The notes under the pieces were generated by a model, which did not search any database, was not told the origin of the DNA, and was given only the letters and a program-made list of their open reading frames with translations. A stretch of 64,000 nt of DNA, from contig NC_063163.1 in assembly GCF_023159225.1 (NCBI RefSeq), positions 109,213,885-109,277,884 of the forward strand. Reading direction: 5' to 3'. Source of the stretch: Perognathus longimembris pacificus (taxonomy: Eukaryota; Chordata; Mammalia; Rodentia; Heteromyidae). A program made the translations under genes and the position numbers. This document shows positions 1 to 10,101 of the stretch, one piece after another; positions within the stretch are counted from its first letter, which is position 1; every line of letters starts with the position of its first letter.

Positions 1-42
1 CAAAAATGTTTCATTTATTGAACTTAGTAAGTTAGAAGCTGT

Positions 43-262
43 TGTTTTTGTTTTTTCCAGTGCTGGGGCTTGAACTTAGGGCCTACATGCTGTCCCTGAG
101 TTTCCTTTTCCTTAAGGCTAGCACTTTACTTCGTGAGCCACAGCTCTACTTCCAGTTTTTTGGATAGTTTTTTGGAGATAAGAGTCTCATGGATTTTCCT
201 GCCTAGGCTGGCTTCAAACCACTCAGATCTCAGCTCAGGCATAAGCCACAGGTTCCCAGCAT
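43..262 (-). repeat. Chimeric SINE: 7SL/B1-like head plus Geo-like tail
   Basis: Reading the minus strand gives a B1-like head ('gcctgagctgagatctgag...') followed by the Geo-type half ('ctctactt...gagccacag' complement) and an A-tail (T-rich at 43-58). It is diverged, with several indels, so it is an old copy. No clear target-site duplication was seen. Confidence 0.75.
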
Positions 263-1195
263 AATATAACATTTTTATCTTCAAATAGTCTTTCTTTTGA
301 TGTTAATAAAATCCCCAAACACTCTAAGATCTTTCCTTCTTTCACCATTCATAACAGTTACAGGGAAAGAATAAAACATAAAATAAATTTCAAAAAGTTC
401 ATGATGGGTATGAAACAACAAGAAGAAAAGGATTAACACTGCTAAGGAATTCACCAGTGAGTAAATAACCCAACATTTACAAAACAGTTGCCCACTTACA
501 TCTACTAAATTGGAGAATCTCTTTTCCAAAGGACCAAAAATGGGCACTGTGTTAGTTTTGGCTTTATTTCTAGCACCATTTCAAGCCTGTCATGTAGGAG
601 GATTAAGACAAAGAAGCAGCACCATCCATTCAAGGGAAGGGAGTATTTCAAGAGCAGACAATCACAAGAGGATTACAGATCATTAGAGTTCACTCCCAAA
701 TGGTTCAGTGGAGTGGAGAGGGGGAGGGGAGATAATTTCAAATTTTAATGGGAACAGGAGAGGAGGGGGACCAGAGGCAGTGAGTTATGGGGAGAGTTGG
801 GAATTGATAGGAAGATAAAGTAAAAAGAAAGCAATAATATATAGCATATATTGCCTGGGTAATGCAAAGAAACAAACATGTTGCTGTGAGGATGGAAGCA
901 AATGTTTGGAGGAAGAAGAGCAGTGGACATTAAAGATCACTTCATGAGACTAACAGAGACAGAAAGAAAGAATCATGCAAAGGATGGGCACAATACACTC
1001 AAACATAGAATGACCAGCATGCAGTATGCTTGAGTGCGAGAATACTGCTGTTTCCTTGACTGGCACAAAGTAAAAGTAATACCAGATTTATATTGCTGTT
1101 GTTACTGATATTTAACAATATCACTCCTTGATGAAACCAACTAGGAGATAATGGTGGATACAGTTATTATTTATCTACCTGCTTTTCCTTCCTTC
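263..1195. other. Unique intronic sequence with a purine-rich patch
   Basis: No exon or RNA gene was found. Positions about 700-780 are rich in GGGGA-type purine runs. The short open frames on the minus strand here (281-547, 745-930) show no family resemblance or codon structure that I can support. Confidence 0.6.
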
Positions 1196-1258
<63 letters not shown>

Positions 1259-1289
1259 CCTACCTATCTGTCTATCTGTCTATCTATCA
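1196..1289. repeat. (TATC)n microsatellite
   Basis: About 23 tandem TATC units, with interruptions at the 3' side (TACC, TGTC variants from 1257). Confidence 0.97.
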
Positions 1290-2010
1290 TAACACAGAGC
1301 ATATGGGAAGTGATTTGATGCTATGATTAGACAGCTCTTCTAGACAAAAGAGTAGACTTTGCATTTGTCACTGCTGAATTTGATCTTGTTAAGCATCAAC
1401 CCAGCAATGCAACCCAAGAACACGTGATTCTCTGTGAAATGTGCTCTACAGGCCCATAGTCTGCTTGTATAAATAAAACTTAGAGACTTTCATTAAAGTT
1501 TTATTAGCTTTTAAAAAGTCTTACAGATATCCACATAATTTATACAAGTTATATGGTTACTTTCGTGCTACAGTGGTGGAATTGAGTAATTACAACAGAG
1601 ACCATCTGTCCTAAAAGCCTAAAATACACAATGGCCCTCTACAAAATAATCTACCAACTCGTGTATACAATCCAGCCTATTAACTGTTCTTTCCAACTAA
1701 AATATGCAGGCTTGAGTGAAGTATTTTCTTTATCTTCATTTAAGTTATTAAAGATTCTGAACGCAATAGGGTCTAAACCCAAAATGCCAATATAAACTTT
1801 GTTGACCTCCCTTTTGACTAATACACATTGGTTAATACTGAAAAGGTGATGATAGTTTTTTATTTTTCCAATCAGGCTAAAATTGTTCTTTTCTAGTGGG
1901 TTCCCATTATAAACACTGCCAATTTTCTGGCTTAGCTCCATATATTCTTAAATGAATCCCTGCTAAATCCATCAGAGATTCAATAAAAACTTTCCTTTAT
2001 GCTCAAGGAA

Positions 2011-2253
2011 TTTTTTTTTTGCCAGTCATGGGTCTTGAACTCAGGGCCTGGGCACTGTCCCTGAGCCTCTTTGTGCTCAAGGCTAGTGCTCTACCACGTA
2101 AGCCACAGTGATATTTCTGGCTTTTTCTGAGTAGTTTACTGGAGATAAGAGTTTCAGTGACTTACCCTGCCTGGGCTGGCTTTGAACTGTGATCCTCAGA
2201 TATCAACCTCCTAAGTAGCTAAAATTAGAGGCAGGAGCTATTGGTGCCCAGTA
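2011..2253 (-). repeat. Chimeric SINE: 7SL/B1-like head plus Geo-like tail
   Basis: Poly-T at 2011-2020 is the A-tail of a minus-strand element. The Geo half (2021-2130) and the 7SL-like half (2131-2253, including 'gagtagtttactggagataagagt' linker) follow. A short repeat AAGGAA flanks both ends (2005-2010 and about 2267), a possible degraded target-site duplication. Confidence 0.8.
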
Positions 2254-2919
2254 ACTTTTGTTTTTTAAGGAACTACTTTACTGGGTTGTTGTATAGTACT
2301 TTCTTGGTAACATAGAGAAACAGATTGGAGTTATTTTCACCTTACTCACTTAGAAACCTAACCTAGCATCTCCTTAGGTCTTATTAGAGTTTTCAAGGAT
2401 GAGAAGTACAAGAGTAGGCAGGAAACTCATAAACTGATGGTTCATAGCACATAAATGGTGTGGGGAAAAAAAAAACAAAACAAAACTAGAACCCATCTTC
2501 ATGTTCCTTCTGTTTCAGGCACAGAAACCACTAAACAGTATGATAGGATTATACAAGAGTAATGAAAAAAAAAAGTAAAGATAAATGCTCTTTTTATGTC
2601 TACAACAAGAACCTCATGACACACTGTGACTTTTGCATCTAAGTGAATTTATTGCCTATTTGGGTTGTTTTCCATAGTGAAGTTGCTTCGACTACATTCC
2701 ATAAACACTGGCTGTTGCTATAGTGCCTCTTAAATATTGCAATGGAACGCTGAATCTTTCAGCATCTTTGCACCTTTGATCTGAAAAGACTGACTCAGAA
2801 CCAGCATAGCACATTCCACCCGTACACATAGCTCCTAGACAGCCAATTTCTCTAAGTACCATCAGTTCAGAGAATTCATGGATTTCATTTTTTAAAAGAA
2901 AACAAGAATTGTGAGTTGG

Positions 2920-3160
2920 AATCATGTCTGTAATCCTAGCTATTCATGAGGCTGAGATCCGATAATCATGGTTCAAAGCTCACCAGAGTAGGAAAGTCAG
3001 TGAGACTCTTATCTCTAATTTAGCACCAAAACACCAAAAGTGGACCTGTTGCTCAAGTGAAAAAGTGTGAGCTTTGAGTGAAAAAACTAAACCCAAAGAG
3101 CCTAGCCCCTGAGTGTAAGTCCCTAGCACAAAACAAAATCAAGAAAGAAAAAAAAAACCT
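2920..3160 (+). repeat. Chimeric SINE: 7SL/B1-like head plus Geo-like tail
   Basis: The head starts 'catgtctgtaatcctagctattcatgaggctgagatc', followed by the linker 'gagactcttatctct', a Geo-like half and an A-rich tail ending near 3160. It is diverged. Confidence 0.75.
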
Positions 3161-3224
3161 TAATATAAAGAAGAGGATAATTACAGTTAATAACGATGTA
3201 TCCTATTCTTGAAAATTGCCAAGA

Positions 3225-3472
3225 TAGCCGGCCACTGGTGGCTCATGCCTGTAATTCTAGCTACTCAGGAGGCTGAGATCTAAGAATTGAGGTTCAGTTT
3301 GAAGCCAGGTGAGACAGAAAATTAACCACTCAAAAAACAGAAGTGGGGCTGCGGCTCAAAGTGGTAGAGCACTAGCCTTCAGTGAAAAGTGCTCAGAGAC
3401 AATGCCCAGGCACTGAGTTTAAGCCCTATAACCAACAATAAATTAATTAATTAAAAATTTTAAAAAACAACA
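3225..3472 (+). repeat. Chimeric SINE: 7SL/B1-like head plus Geo-like tail, with target-site duplication
   Basis: The head 'gccggccactggtggctcatgcctgtaat' is clearly 7SL/B1-like, and the tail carries 'ggctcaaagtggtagagcactagcc'. A 14-base target-site duplication (gaaaattgccaaga) lies at 3211-3224 and 3473-3486, which fixes both ends. The A-tail has become an (ATTA)n stretch. Confidence 0.9.
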
Positions 3473-4977
3473 GAAAATTGCCAAGAGAGTAAATATTAAG
3501 TGTTCTTATTATTTTAAAAAGTATATAAGGTAATATATATGCTTGTTAGTTTGGCTTAGCCATTCTAACAATTCATACATAGTTTGTAACATACTGTACA
3601 AAATATAGTCTGGTTCATTAAAAATAAATGAAGAACATTTCTAATAAATAACATTTCAACTCATGTTTGACTTCATTATATAGGCAAAGTACTATAGCCA
3701 AACCTATCACGCTTCATAAATATAATCTAAAAAATAATACTGCACATGTGAAAACTTAAAATGTGAGGAAGGACCACTCATGAAGATAAAAGGCAGCTCA
3801 CACACTTGTGTTTCCAAACATTTCCCACCTGCTAATTATACAAAACCTTCTAAAGTGCACATCCACAAATCTTAACACAAGACAATACCAATCTATCAGT
3901 ATTAAACCACATATACAGATGTCAGCAAATGATGTCAGCATACCAGGGTAAGGACAGGGAGAAAATAAATCATTACATATTGCATCAGAAACAAAACGTG
4001 TCATTTTTGTTCTGGAAGAAAAAAAAAGTCTTCAGAAGAAAAGTAATTTTTTCTGTGGGCTCACTCATTTATGACTCACGTTTGGTCCTGAAATATTGTA
4101 TGGGGAGACAGAACATTCTTAGTACGACATCTATCTTGTATTCATTCGCGCTTGCTATTATATATTAACCCCCTGTATTTTTTTTTCTGCCCAAATTGTG
4201 CTTCTCAAAAGTTAAAGCTCCATTTGAAATTCCATTAATTGCATAATGTAGGTATGTGAAATGATTTAAAGGGTTTGTCTAACACTAGACAGGTATTTTT
4301 TTTTACACTTGACTAAGAGCTCAGCTTGTGCTAACAAAAGCAAGCCTGCTAGGTGGAGCCTTGGGAGCTTCAGATAGGGATCTGGGATGAGGAGACTGCA
4401 GGAGTATCCAGAGGCACTAGACATAGGTGTTTGGAAATTCCGCACTAAGGAAGCTACTCATGTCCTCCACAATCATATCACAAATACAATGACTCAGTCT
4501 GTGCAGAAATTCCTCACAAAGTGGACATGAAACCTAGCACTGAGCTGGCTTCCTCCTCAGGAACACCAGCATGGAGCTTTCAAACAGAATGACCATGTCA
4601 GTCTTCTAATGGCACCTTTCAATGGCTTCCCATCGGGTTCAGCAAGTTAGAGCTAAATTCCCTCACTTTTCTTCACTAGGGATGCTGGCTTACCTCAATT
4701 CTCTCCTCCATATCCTGACAAGTTATCCCTATGGTTATCTCTGCTGTTATCTCTACTGGAAAACTCCACTTCCTCTTCCCCCTGTCTCGGACTTCTTAAC
4801 TCATTAGTCAGTGTAGATACTATTGCCTTCAGGGAGCTAGTTTCTCCTGTCTGTGTTAGGAGCTCCTTGGGGACTCTTGTAACTAAGTATCTTTCCTCCA
4901 TGAAAGCATTTATAAACTATAGTTTGCTTTTACACTCCAACTGAGATTTTTTTTTTCCAAATAAAAATCTTGTTATT

Positions 4978-5062
4978 GGGGTTGGGGCTATAGCTCAGTG
5001 GTAGAAAGCTTGTCCAGCACCGGCAAAGACCTAGGCTCTGTCCTCAGCACAGAAAGAAAAAG
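4978..5062 (+). repeat. ID-like SINE monomer (tRNA-Ala-derived)
   Basis: 'ggggttggggctatagctcagtggtagaaagcttg' matches the ID/tRNA-Ala head with its A box. The B-box region (ctaggctctgtcctcagcac) is mutated and an A-rich tail follows. No right monomer is attached. Confidence 0.75.
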
Positions 5063-5203
5063 CCCTGTGATAAACTCAAACACAGTACATGAAACACAAG
5101 TCCAGACAAATGTGTGAGGATGTTCTCCTGACAAAGAGACGGAGAACTCAGAGCTACATGCTTAGCAGCCATGGTACTAATGTACTGAGTTAGCGGTTTC
5201 CTT

Positions 5204-5466
5204 TTTTTTTTTTTTTTCCAGCTTGTCCTCTGATATTTATGCCCTCTAGGCAGATGCTCTACCCTTTGAGCCACAACTCCAGCACCTTTTGCTCTGGTTC
5301 TTTTTCAGACAGAATCTTGAACCATGTTCTTCCTAGTTATATTTCCTGTCACAGATGGGATGATAGACACTATGACCATGCCTAACTTTTTGCCTGGGTT
5401 GGCTTGGAATCACCATATTTCTGATCTAAGCCTCCCTTATAGCTGGGTGACAGGCATATTACATTG
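5204..5466 (-). repeat. Older B1/Geo-like SINE, diverged
   Basis: The T-run at 5204-5217 begins a minus-strand element. A Geo-like 'gctctaccctttgagccacaactcc' motif and a 7SL-like 'gcctgggttggcttggaatcacc...ctgatctaagcctcccttatagctgg' motif are recognisable but poorly conserved. Confidence 0.6.
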
Positions 5467-6342
5467 AATTTTCACACTATGCAAAGTGTCCAAGGAGTTA
5501 AGTGCAATTCTTGTTAATGATCACATTGGTCTACATATTTGTAGACAAATTTCTCTATATTGTCCACTGAACTGTAGCTTCCAAAATGGCAGGAACTTTT
5601 TATTGTCCTTGATAACCAAGAATTGGGCAAAAGATACAGTGCATGTTACAGAAGGAGGAAATAATAAATAATCATTATACCAGAGCTCAGTTTCAGAGTT
5701 GAGAATAAAGAACTGCTTGAGTTACCTTTCATCTTTGTAAGATAGTCAAGATCAAGTAAGGATTGGCTTTAAAAGAAATGACTGAATGAGTCTAGATAAC
5801 TTAGACACTAACTCAGTTTTGCCTTTAAGACATCTTGACCTTTTGTGAAAGACCAATGTCACACCTAAATGGTCAGCACAGATGAGCTGGTAATGGCTTG
5901 CAACTGGTTTAGCTGCAAGACTGTCCTATTTTAAACAAAAAGAAATGTTTTTATCTTGGTATTCAAGAGCTGCCTTTTGACACTAACCAGATCAATTTCA
6001 CAAAGGAAACTCAAGAGTATTTTCCAGAAAGAAGATGATTTGCACTATGACTCAGCTCTCAAGGACATAGGCAGAAATCTACATGACATTCCAGGCTGAC
6101 CTTGGAATCCTGGGCTGTGAAACCACATGCCCTCCGATGCCTGCTTCCATTCTTGCTGGCCAGAACTGATGGATGACTGGCTCTGGGGGTTCTGTTCTTG
6201 GCCCAATTCTATTGTTCTGAAATAATGTGTTTTCCCTTTCATTTAATGAAGGGGAAATCTTATAGACAAATCTCACTGTCATTAAGTGACATTGATTAAT
6301 TTAGAAATGAGTAATTTCCCTCTTTAAAGTGAACTTCCATTT

Positions 6343-6590
6343 GCTGGGTAATGGTGGCTCATGCTTGTGATCCTAGCTACTCAGGAGGCTGAGATCTAAG
6401 GATCACAGTTTGAAGCCAGCCCAGGCAAGAAAGGTTGTTAATCTCCAATTAACTACTAGAAAACTGGGAGTGGAGCTGTGGCTCAAAGTGGTAGAGTGTT
6501 AGCTTTGAGTGAAAGGGCTCAGCAACAGTGCCCAGGCCCTGCTCTGAGTTCAAGCCCCAGGACCAACAGGAAAAAAGAAGAAAAAAAAGA
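6343..6590 (+). repeat. Chimeric SINE: 7SL/B1-like head plus Geo-like tail
   Basis: A full-length chimeric element runs from 'gctgggtaatggtggctcatg' to the A-rich tail. The right half keeps both an A-box-like motif (tggctcaaagtgg) and a B-box-like motif (gagttcaagcccc). The flanks gaacttccattt and gaacctccatta look like an aged target-site duplication. Confidence 0.88.
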
Positions 6591-7422
6591 ACCTCCATTA
6601 AATACTATCACCCACTGTGGCAAGTCAAAACACCATGTTGCACTTAAAATAAGTCGTAGTGTCACTTAGTTGCTACCTTTATTTCTGGACCCCCTACTCT
6701 GTGTAGTAACATCTGTTGTGACCAATTATTATCACTGAAGCACAACTGCAATGGCACTAAAATAAGATGATGTAGCTGTTACTGCTAAATCAAGGTTTTT
6801 CTCTGCTTAGACACAGAAACGGGTACAAAAAGTAAAACCAGGATGAAACAAGAATGGTGATGAATAAAAGGATGCATAAACATTTTAGTAATTACTGAAA
6901 ATTGCTATATTTTAAGCTTTCTTAGCTAAAGAAGATTTCATTTCCTCCTAGAGGCAAGGGCAAAATTCAGCCACCCTCCTTCACTGGGTTGCCTTTAGTT
7001 ATTTTGCCAGATGAAAAGGTCTCTTTGGAGGTGTCATTTTGTAGCAAGGACACATCATGATGGAAACTTCTAGAAGAGCAGGAGATGACACAAGATAGCT
7101 TCCTAGGACAGTAGGTACTTCCATTTACAGGGGTAACGCTACTTCCATGTGATATAATTTCTTAGCTACTCTGGTGTTCTGGAGCCATTAAGCATAGTTT
7201 TTAGTGTCAGAATAGACAGAATCCCACACACTTACCCTCATGCCCTTTTCACTGAATACCTGCCAATACTGCTCCATTCTCGACTCCAACAGTGGACAAT
7301 AGCCAACTTGGCTGTTAGTAGCAATTGTATGACATTGAAGGGTGAAGATAATTTCATGATCAGATTATGAATTCCACATAACTAGGTTGTCACAATTAAT
7401 GCTGCACTGTCACTTCTTACCT

Positions 7423-7678
7423 TTTTTTCTTTTTTTGGTGGACAGAGTGGAACTTGAAATCAGGGTCTCATATTCTCACTAGGCTCCCCCCCCACACACA
7501 GCTAGTACTCTTAGCACTTGGGACATACCTTCACTTCTGACTTCTTTGCTGGTGATATGAAGATACAAATCTCAAGATTTGTCTACCCAGGCTGGCTACA
7601 ACTCAAAACTCTCATGTCTCAGCTTCTTGAGTAGCTAAGAGAATAGGTATGAAGGTATGAGTCACTGGCACCTTGTCT
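7423..7678 (-). repeat. Chimeric or B1-like SINE, diverged
   Basis: The T-rich start, the 'cacttctgacttctttgctggtgatatgaagat' linker, and 'cccaggctggctacaactc...tcagcttcttgagtagctaag' show a minus-strand 7SL-headed element. The Geo part is badly degraded and contains a C-run at 7487-7494. Confidence 0.65.
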
Positions 7679-7852
7679 TAACATCTGAGAGTCAGCTGCT
7701 CTAAAGGTTCCAACTTAATGTTTAGAGACTTTCATTTTCATCTTACCCTTGAAACTATTCCTTACTCATATTTACCTCATTCTTTCTTTTAATTTTCTTG
7801 CTATGTATATATGTATTCATGCATGTATATATGCATTCATACCTGTATGTTT

Positions 7853-7940
7853 GTCATGGGGCTTGACCTCAAGGCCTGGGCACTGTCTCTGAGCTCTTTT
7901 GTCCAAGGTTAGCAGTCTACCACTTTGGGCCACATCTCCA
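7853..7940 (-). repeat. Geo right-monomer fragment
   Basis: 'catggggcttgacctcaaggcctgggcactgtctctgagctc...agtctaccactttgggccacatctcc' is the complement of a Geo half without a recognisable head. An alternating TATG-rich stretch (7801-7850) precedes it. Confidence 0.6.
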
Positions 7941-9693
7941 CTTCCCCTCTCGATTTTTATATTCTGTCTTAATCTGATACTCAAAAGAGCAAGAAGAATG
8001 TCTTCTTCAACGATCCTTAGGAAAATTTGGGACTCAATCTTACCTCCATAGGTGCATCATTGCCTGTCCTGTCTTTGAGAATACATATGCTTTAAGAAAA
8101 AGCTGTCATTTCAAAATTTCCTACCCCCACTATAAGCATTAAGTATTACTGTATAGAAAATGATTTTTGCATCTACCTTTCTGTCCTTCCCAGTCTAGCA
8201 TGTAAGAGGAGATTGCTATTCAGTAAAATATTGAGCAATCCAACCAAAGTGGGTGTGTATTGAGCAAGTACAAAATAACTATGTACAACATGAAGAAATA
8301 AGAAATCTATAGGTATTTAAAAAATTGATGAAACAAAGCATGGATGGTCTTGCCAAAAGAAAAAATGTGGGGAAATCCTGGAATGTATTACTTGGTTTTA
8401 GTCAGGAGCCTGGGTTAATGGGCAATGGTTGCATTTTCTGTCCTTGACTTCTTGTAACTGATACTTGGCAGGCTAAGGATTACAAAATTATGTCTGTGAA
8501 GTCATGCAAATTATAAAGGGCATTTTACTCCATGTAGCAAAAGGGGCATATAAAATACAAATATTAACAAGCTTAGAAAATCTACCAGAAGATCTGCACC
8601 TACTAGAAACATTATAGAGCAAAGCAAATAAAAGTTTGATCTGGAGCCCAAACCTTTTACTAAGTTCAGTAAGAAGTATTTATTCCTTAACTAAAATAGA
8701 AGGTCATCAAAAATGCACTGCTGAACTGTTTCATATAAAAACACAATTCTAAAGTTTCTGTGAATTATCCTGCTACATATTTTACCATTTCAAATTATCA
8801 GAGCATACTGAAGTCCACACTCTTCTTGTCATCAGAAAATATAACAAAGTTTCTATTTTTTCTCCCAAGTCCAAAAGCCTTTCAGTGAAATCTAAATTAA
8901 GAACTTATCAGAAAGACACTAAGACAGCCCAATATTATCAGTTTTCACAGTGAAACCATTAAGAACAGCTTAACAGACTCCTTGAAGTCTGTTAGAACTT
9001 TAATCAAGCAGAAGAGAAGGATCTAATGTAGAAAAACAAAACCCACAACCTGTGGGAAGTTCAGGTACACACACAGCAGTAAGAGTTGCAATTGCTGAGG
9101 AGACCAGCCAGGGAATGGAGACAAAAATGAACTCCAGATGTTGATAGAGGCCCCAGAAGCAAATTAAGCAATTGAGTGTTTGGACCCAGTGACCCAGATG
9201 TCCTCCAGATTAAAGGAACACAAACAAGCCTGCTTGAGACGTTGCTTAAGCTGTTGGGGTCAGGAGGTGTATTCTTTGCAAGCAGTTGCAAAATTGCAAA
9301 AACCTTCCACGAAATCTGGGTCCTCCTAAGGTACAGAGAACAGCCCAGGAGCCTGGTCTTCTAGACTTCTGAGTGTCTAAACACTATGGCACTCCAATGG
9401 GAGAAAGTCACTTAAGAGACTAAAAAGGCAATACAGACTTCTGGAAATACTAATATCTAGTCGCTCAAATACAACTGCATTACCCAAACTCATCATTCTC
9501 CTCCCCGACCCCTGTCAAAATAAGTGTTAAACAATCAATCTGTCTACAGACTCCTGCACCTATCCCCATGGCTGGTCTTTGCCAGTTGCCCATCGAAAAG
9601 GTTGAAAGGCCTGGCCAAAGGGTGGCCCGGAGTCCTGGTTTCCAACACAATTCAACAGGGATTATCCTAAACTGCAGCAGGAGGAGCCCGGGA

Positions 9694-9904
9694 CCCAGAA
9701 TGCGCGCGCGCACCCCACACTCTTCAGTCTCCCTGGAAGGACGGCGCGGGGGGGGGGGGGGGGGTTGTGTCTCAGGACTGGGGACAGGCAGAACCCCCCC
9801 CCCCCAACACAATGCAATCAAGTTTGAGTTTGTGTGAAAGACTGGAAAACGGCGGGGAGGGGGGCAGGCAGAAGGGGGGGGAAAGTGCAGTGACAACAAC
9901 CAAG

Positions 9905-9940
<36 letters not shown>

Positions 9941-9960
9941 TTTTTAATAGGAAAAAGAAG
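9694..9960. repeat. Low-complexity cluster: (CG)n, poly-G, poly-C, G-runs and (TA)n
   Basis: Within 270 bases just inside PDGFD intron 1 there is a CG repeat (9702-9711), 17 consecutive G (9748-9764), 12 consecutive C (9794-9805), a set of G-runs at 9851-9884 and an alternating TA tract (about 9907-9937). The G-runs lie on the plus strand, which is the template for PDGFD. The arrangement can form G-quadruplex or cruciform structures and is prone to length change. Confidence 0.85.
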
Positions 9961-9977
9961 TCAAAGGTGCCTCTCAC

Positions 9978-10101
9978 CATCTCGCCTGAGGTTGGCCTTG
10001 CGCAGGGCTTTGAGGGATGCGCTCTGCGCGCTGGCCCAAGCGCCCCGATGGCTGCAGAAGTTGGCGCAGACGAGCGTGCCGAGGAAGATGAGCCGGTGCA
10101 T
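9978..10101 (-). CDS. PDGFD: PDGFD coding exon 1 (platelet-derived growth factor D, N-terminus)
   Basis: The ATG is at 10101-10099 on the minus strand. The frame reads 41 codons plus one base and ends GATG|GTGAGAGG, a good splice donor with GT at 9977-9976. The peptide opens MHRLIF, has a hydrophobic signal-peptide core (LGTLVCANFC) and closes QSASLKALRKANLRRD. This matches my memory of the N-terminus of mammalian PDGF-D, where exon 1 also ends just after the LRRD residues. PDGF-D is a secreted growth factor. It is made latent with an N-terminal CUB domain, freed by proteolysis, and signals as a dimer through PDGF receptor beta. Only the signal peptide and the start of the mature chain are here; the CUB and growth-factor domains must lie beyond position 1. 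The stretch after FCS (HRGAWASA) differs most from the orthologues I remember. The -3 base of the start is C, a weak initiation context. Confidence 0.93.

Larger units (their letters stand above)
2254..4977. other. AT-rich intron between SINEs
   Basis: Apart from the two SINEs listed (2920-3472), this is AT-rich unique intron. Nothing resembling a PDGFD exon or another gene was seen. The stretch 4320-4910 is somewhat GC-richer but has no feature that I recognise. Confidence 0.55.
5467..9690. other. Intronic sequence between SINEs and the CpG island
   Basis: Outside the listed repeats (6343-6590, 7423-7678, 7853-7940) this is unremarkable intron with only chance open frames. No further feature is recognised up to the CpG island. 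Confidence 0.55.
1..9977 (-). other. PDGFD: 5' part of PDGFD intron 1
   Basis: The minus-strand sequence downstream of the exon 1 donor at 9977 runs to the window edge without a recognisable PDGFD exon 2 (the CUB domain start). This agrees with the very large first intron of PDGFD in other mammals. It contains a tetranucleotide microsatellite, seven chimeric or older SINEs, an ID monomer and a Geo fragment, with AT-rich unique sequence between. No splice acceptor followed by a PDGFD-like frame was found. Confidence 0.8.

Noticed and set aside
1196..1289. Regular tandem array that might suggest CRISPR-like repeats
   Set aside because: It is a simple TATC microsatellite in mammalian DNA with no spacers; other arrays here are also microsatellites.
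1651..1941. 96-codon minus-strand frame inside PDGFD intron 1
   Set aside because: Composition is protein-like but no family is recognised and there is no acceptor or donor context consistent with a PDGFD exon. A database search would be needed to exclude a processed pseudogene fragment.
1..9977. DDI1, which in human is nested in PDGFD
   Set aside because: No retropepsin-like or ubiquitin-like frame was found here; if present in this species it lies further into the intron, beyond the window.
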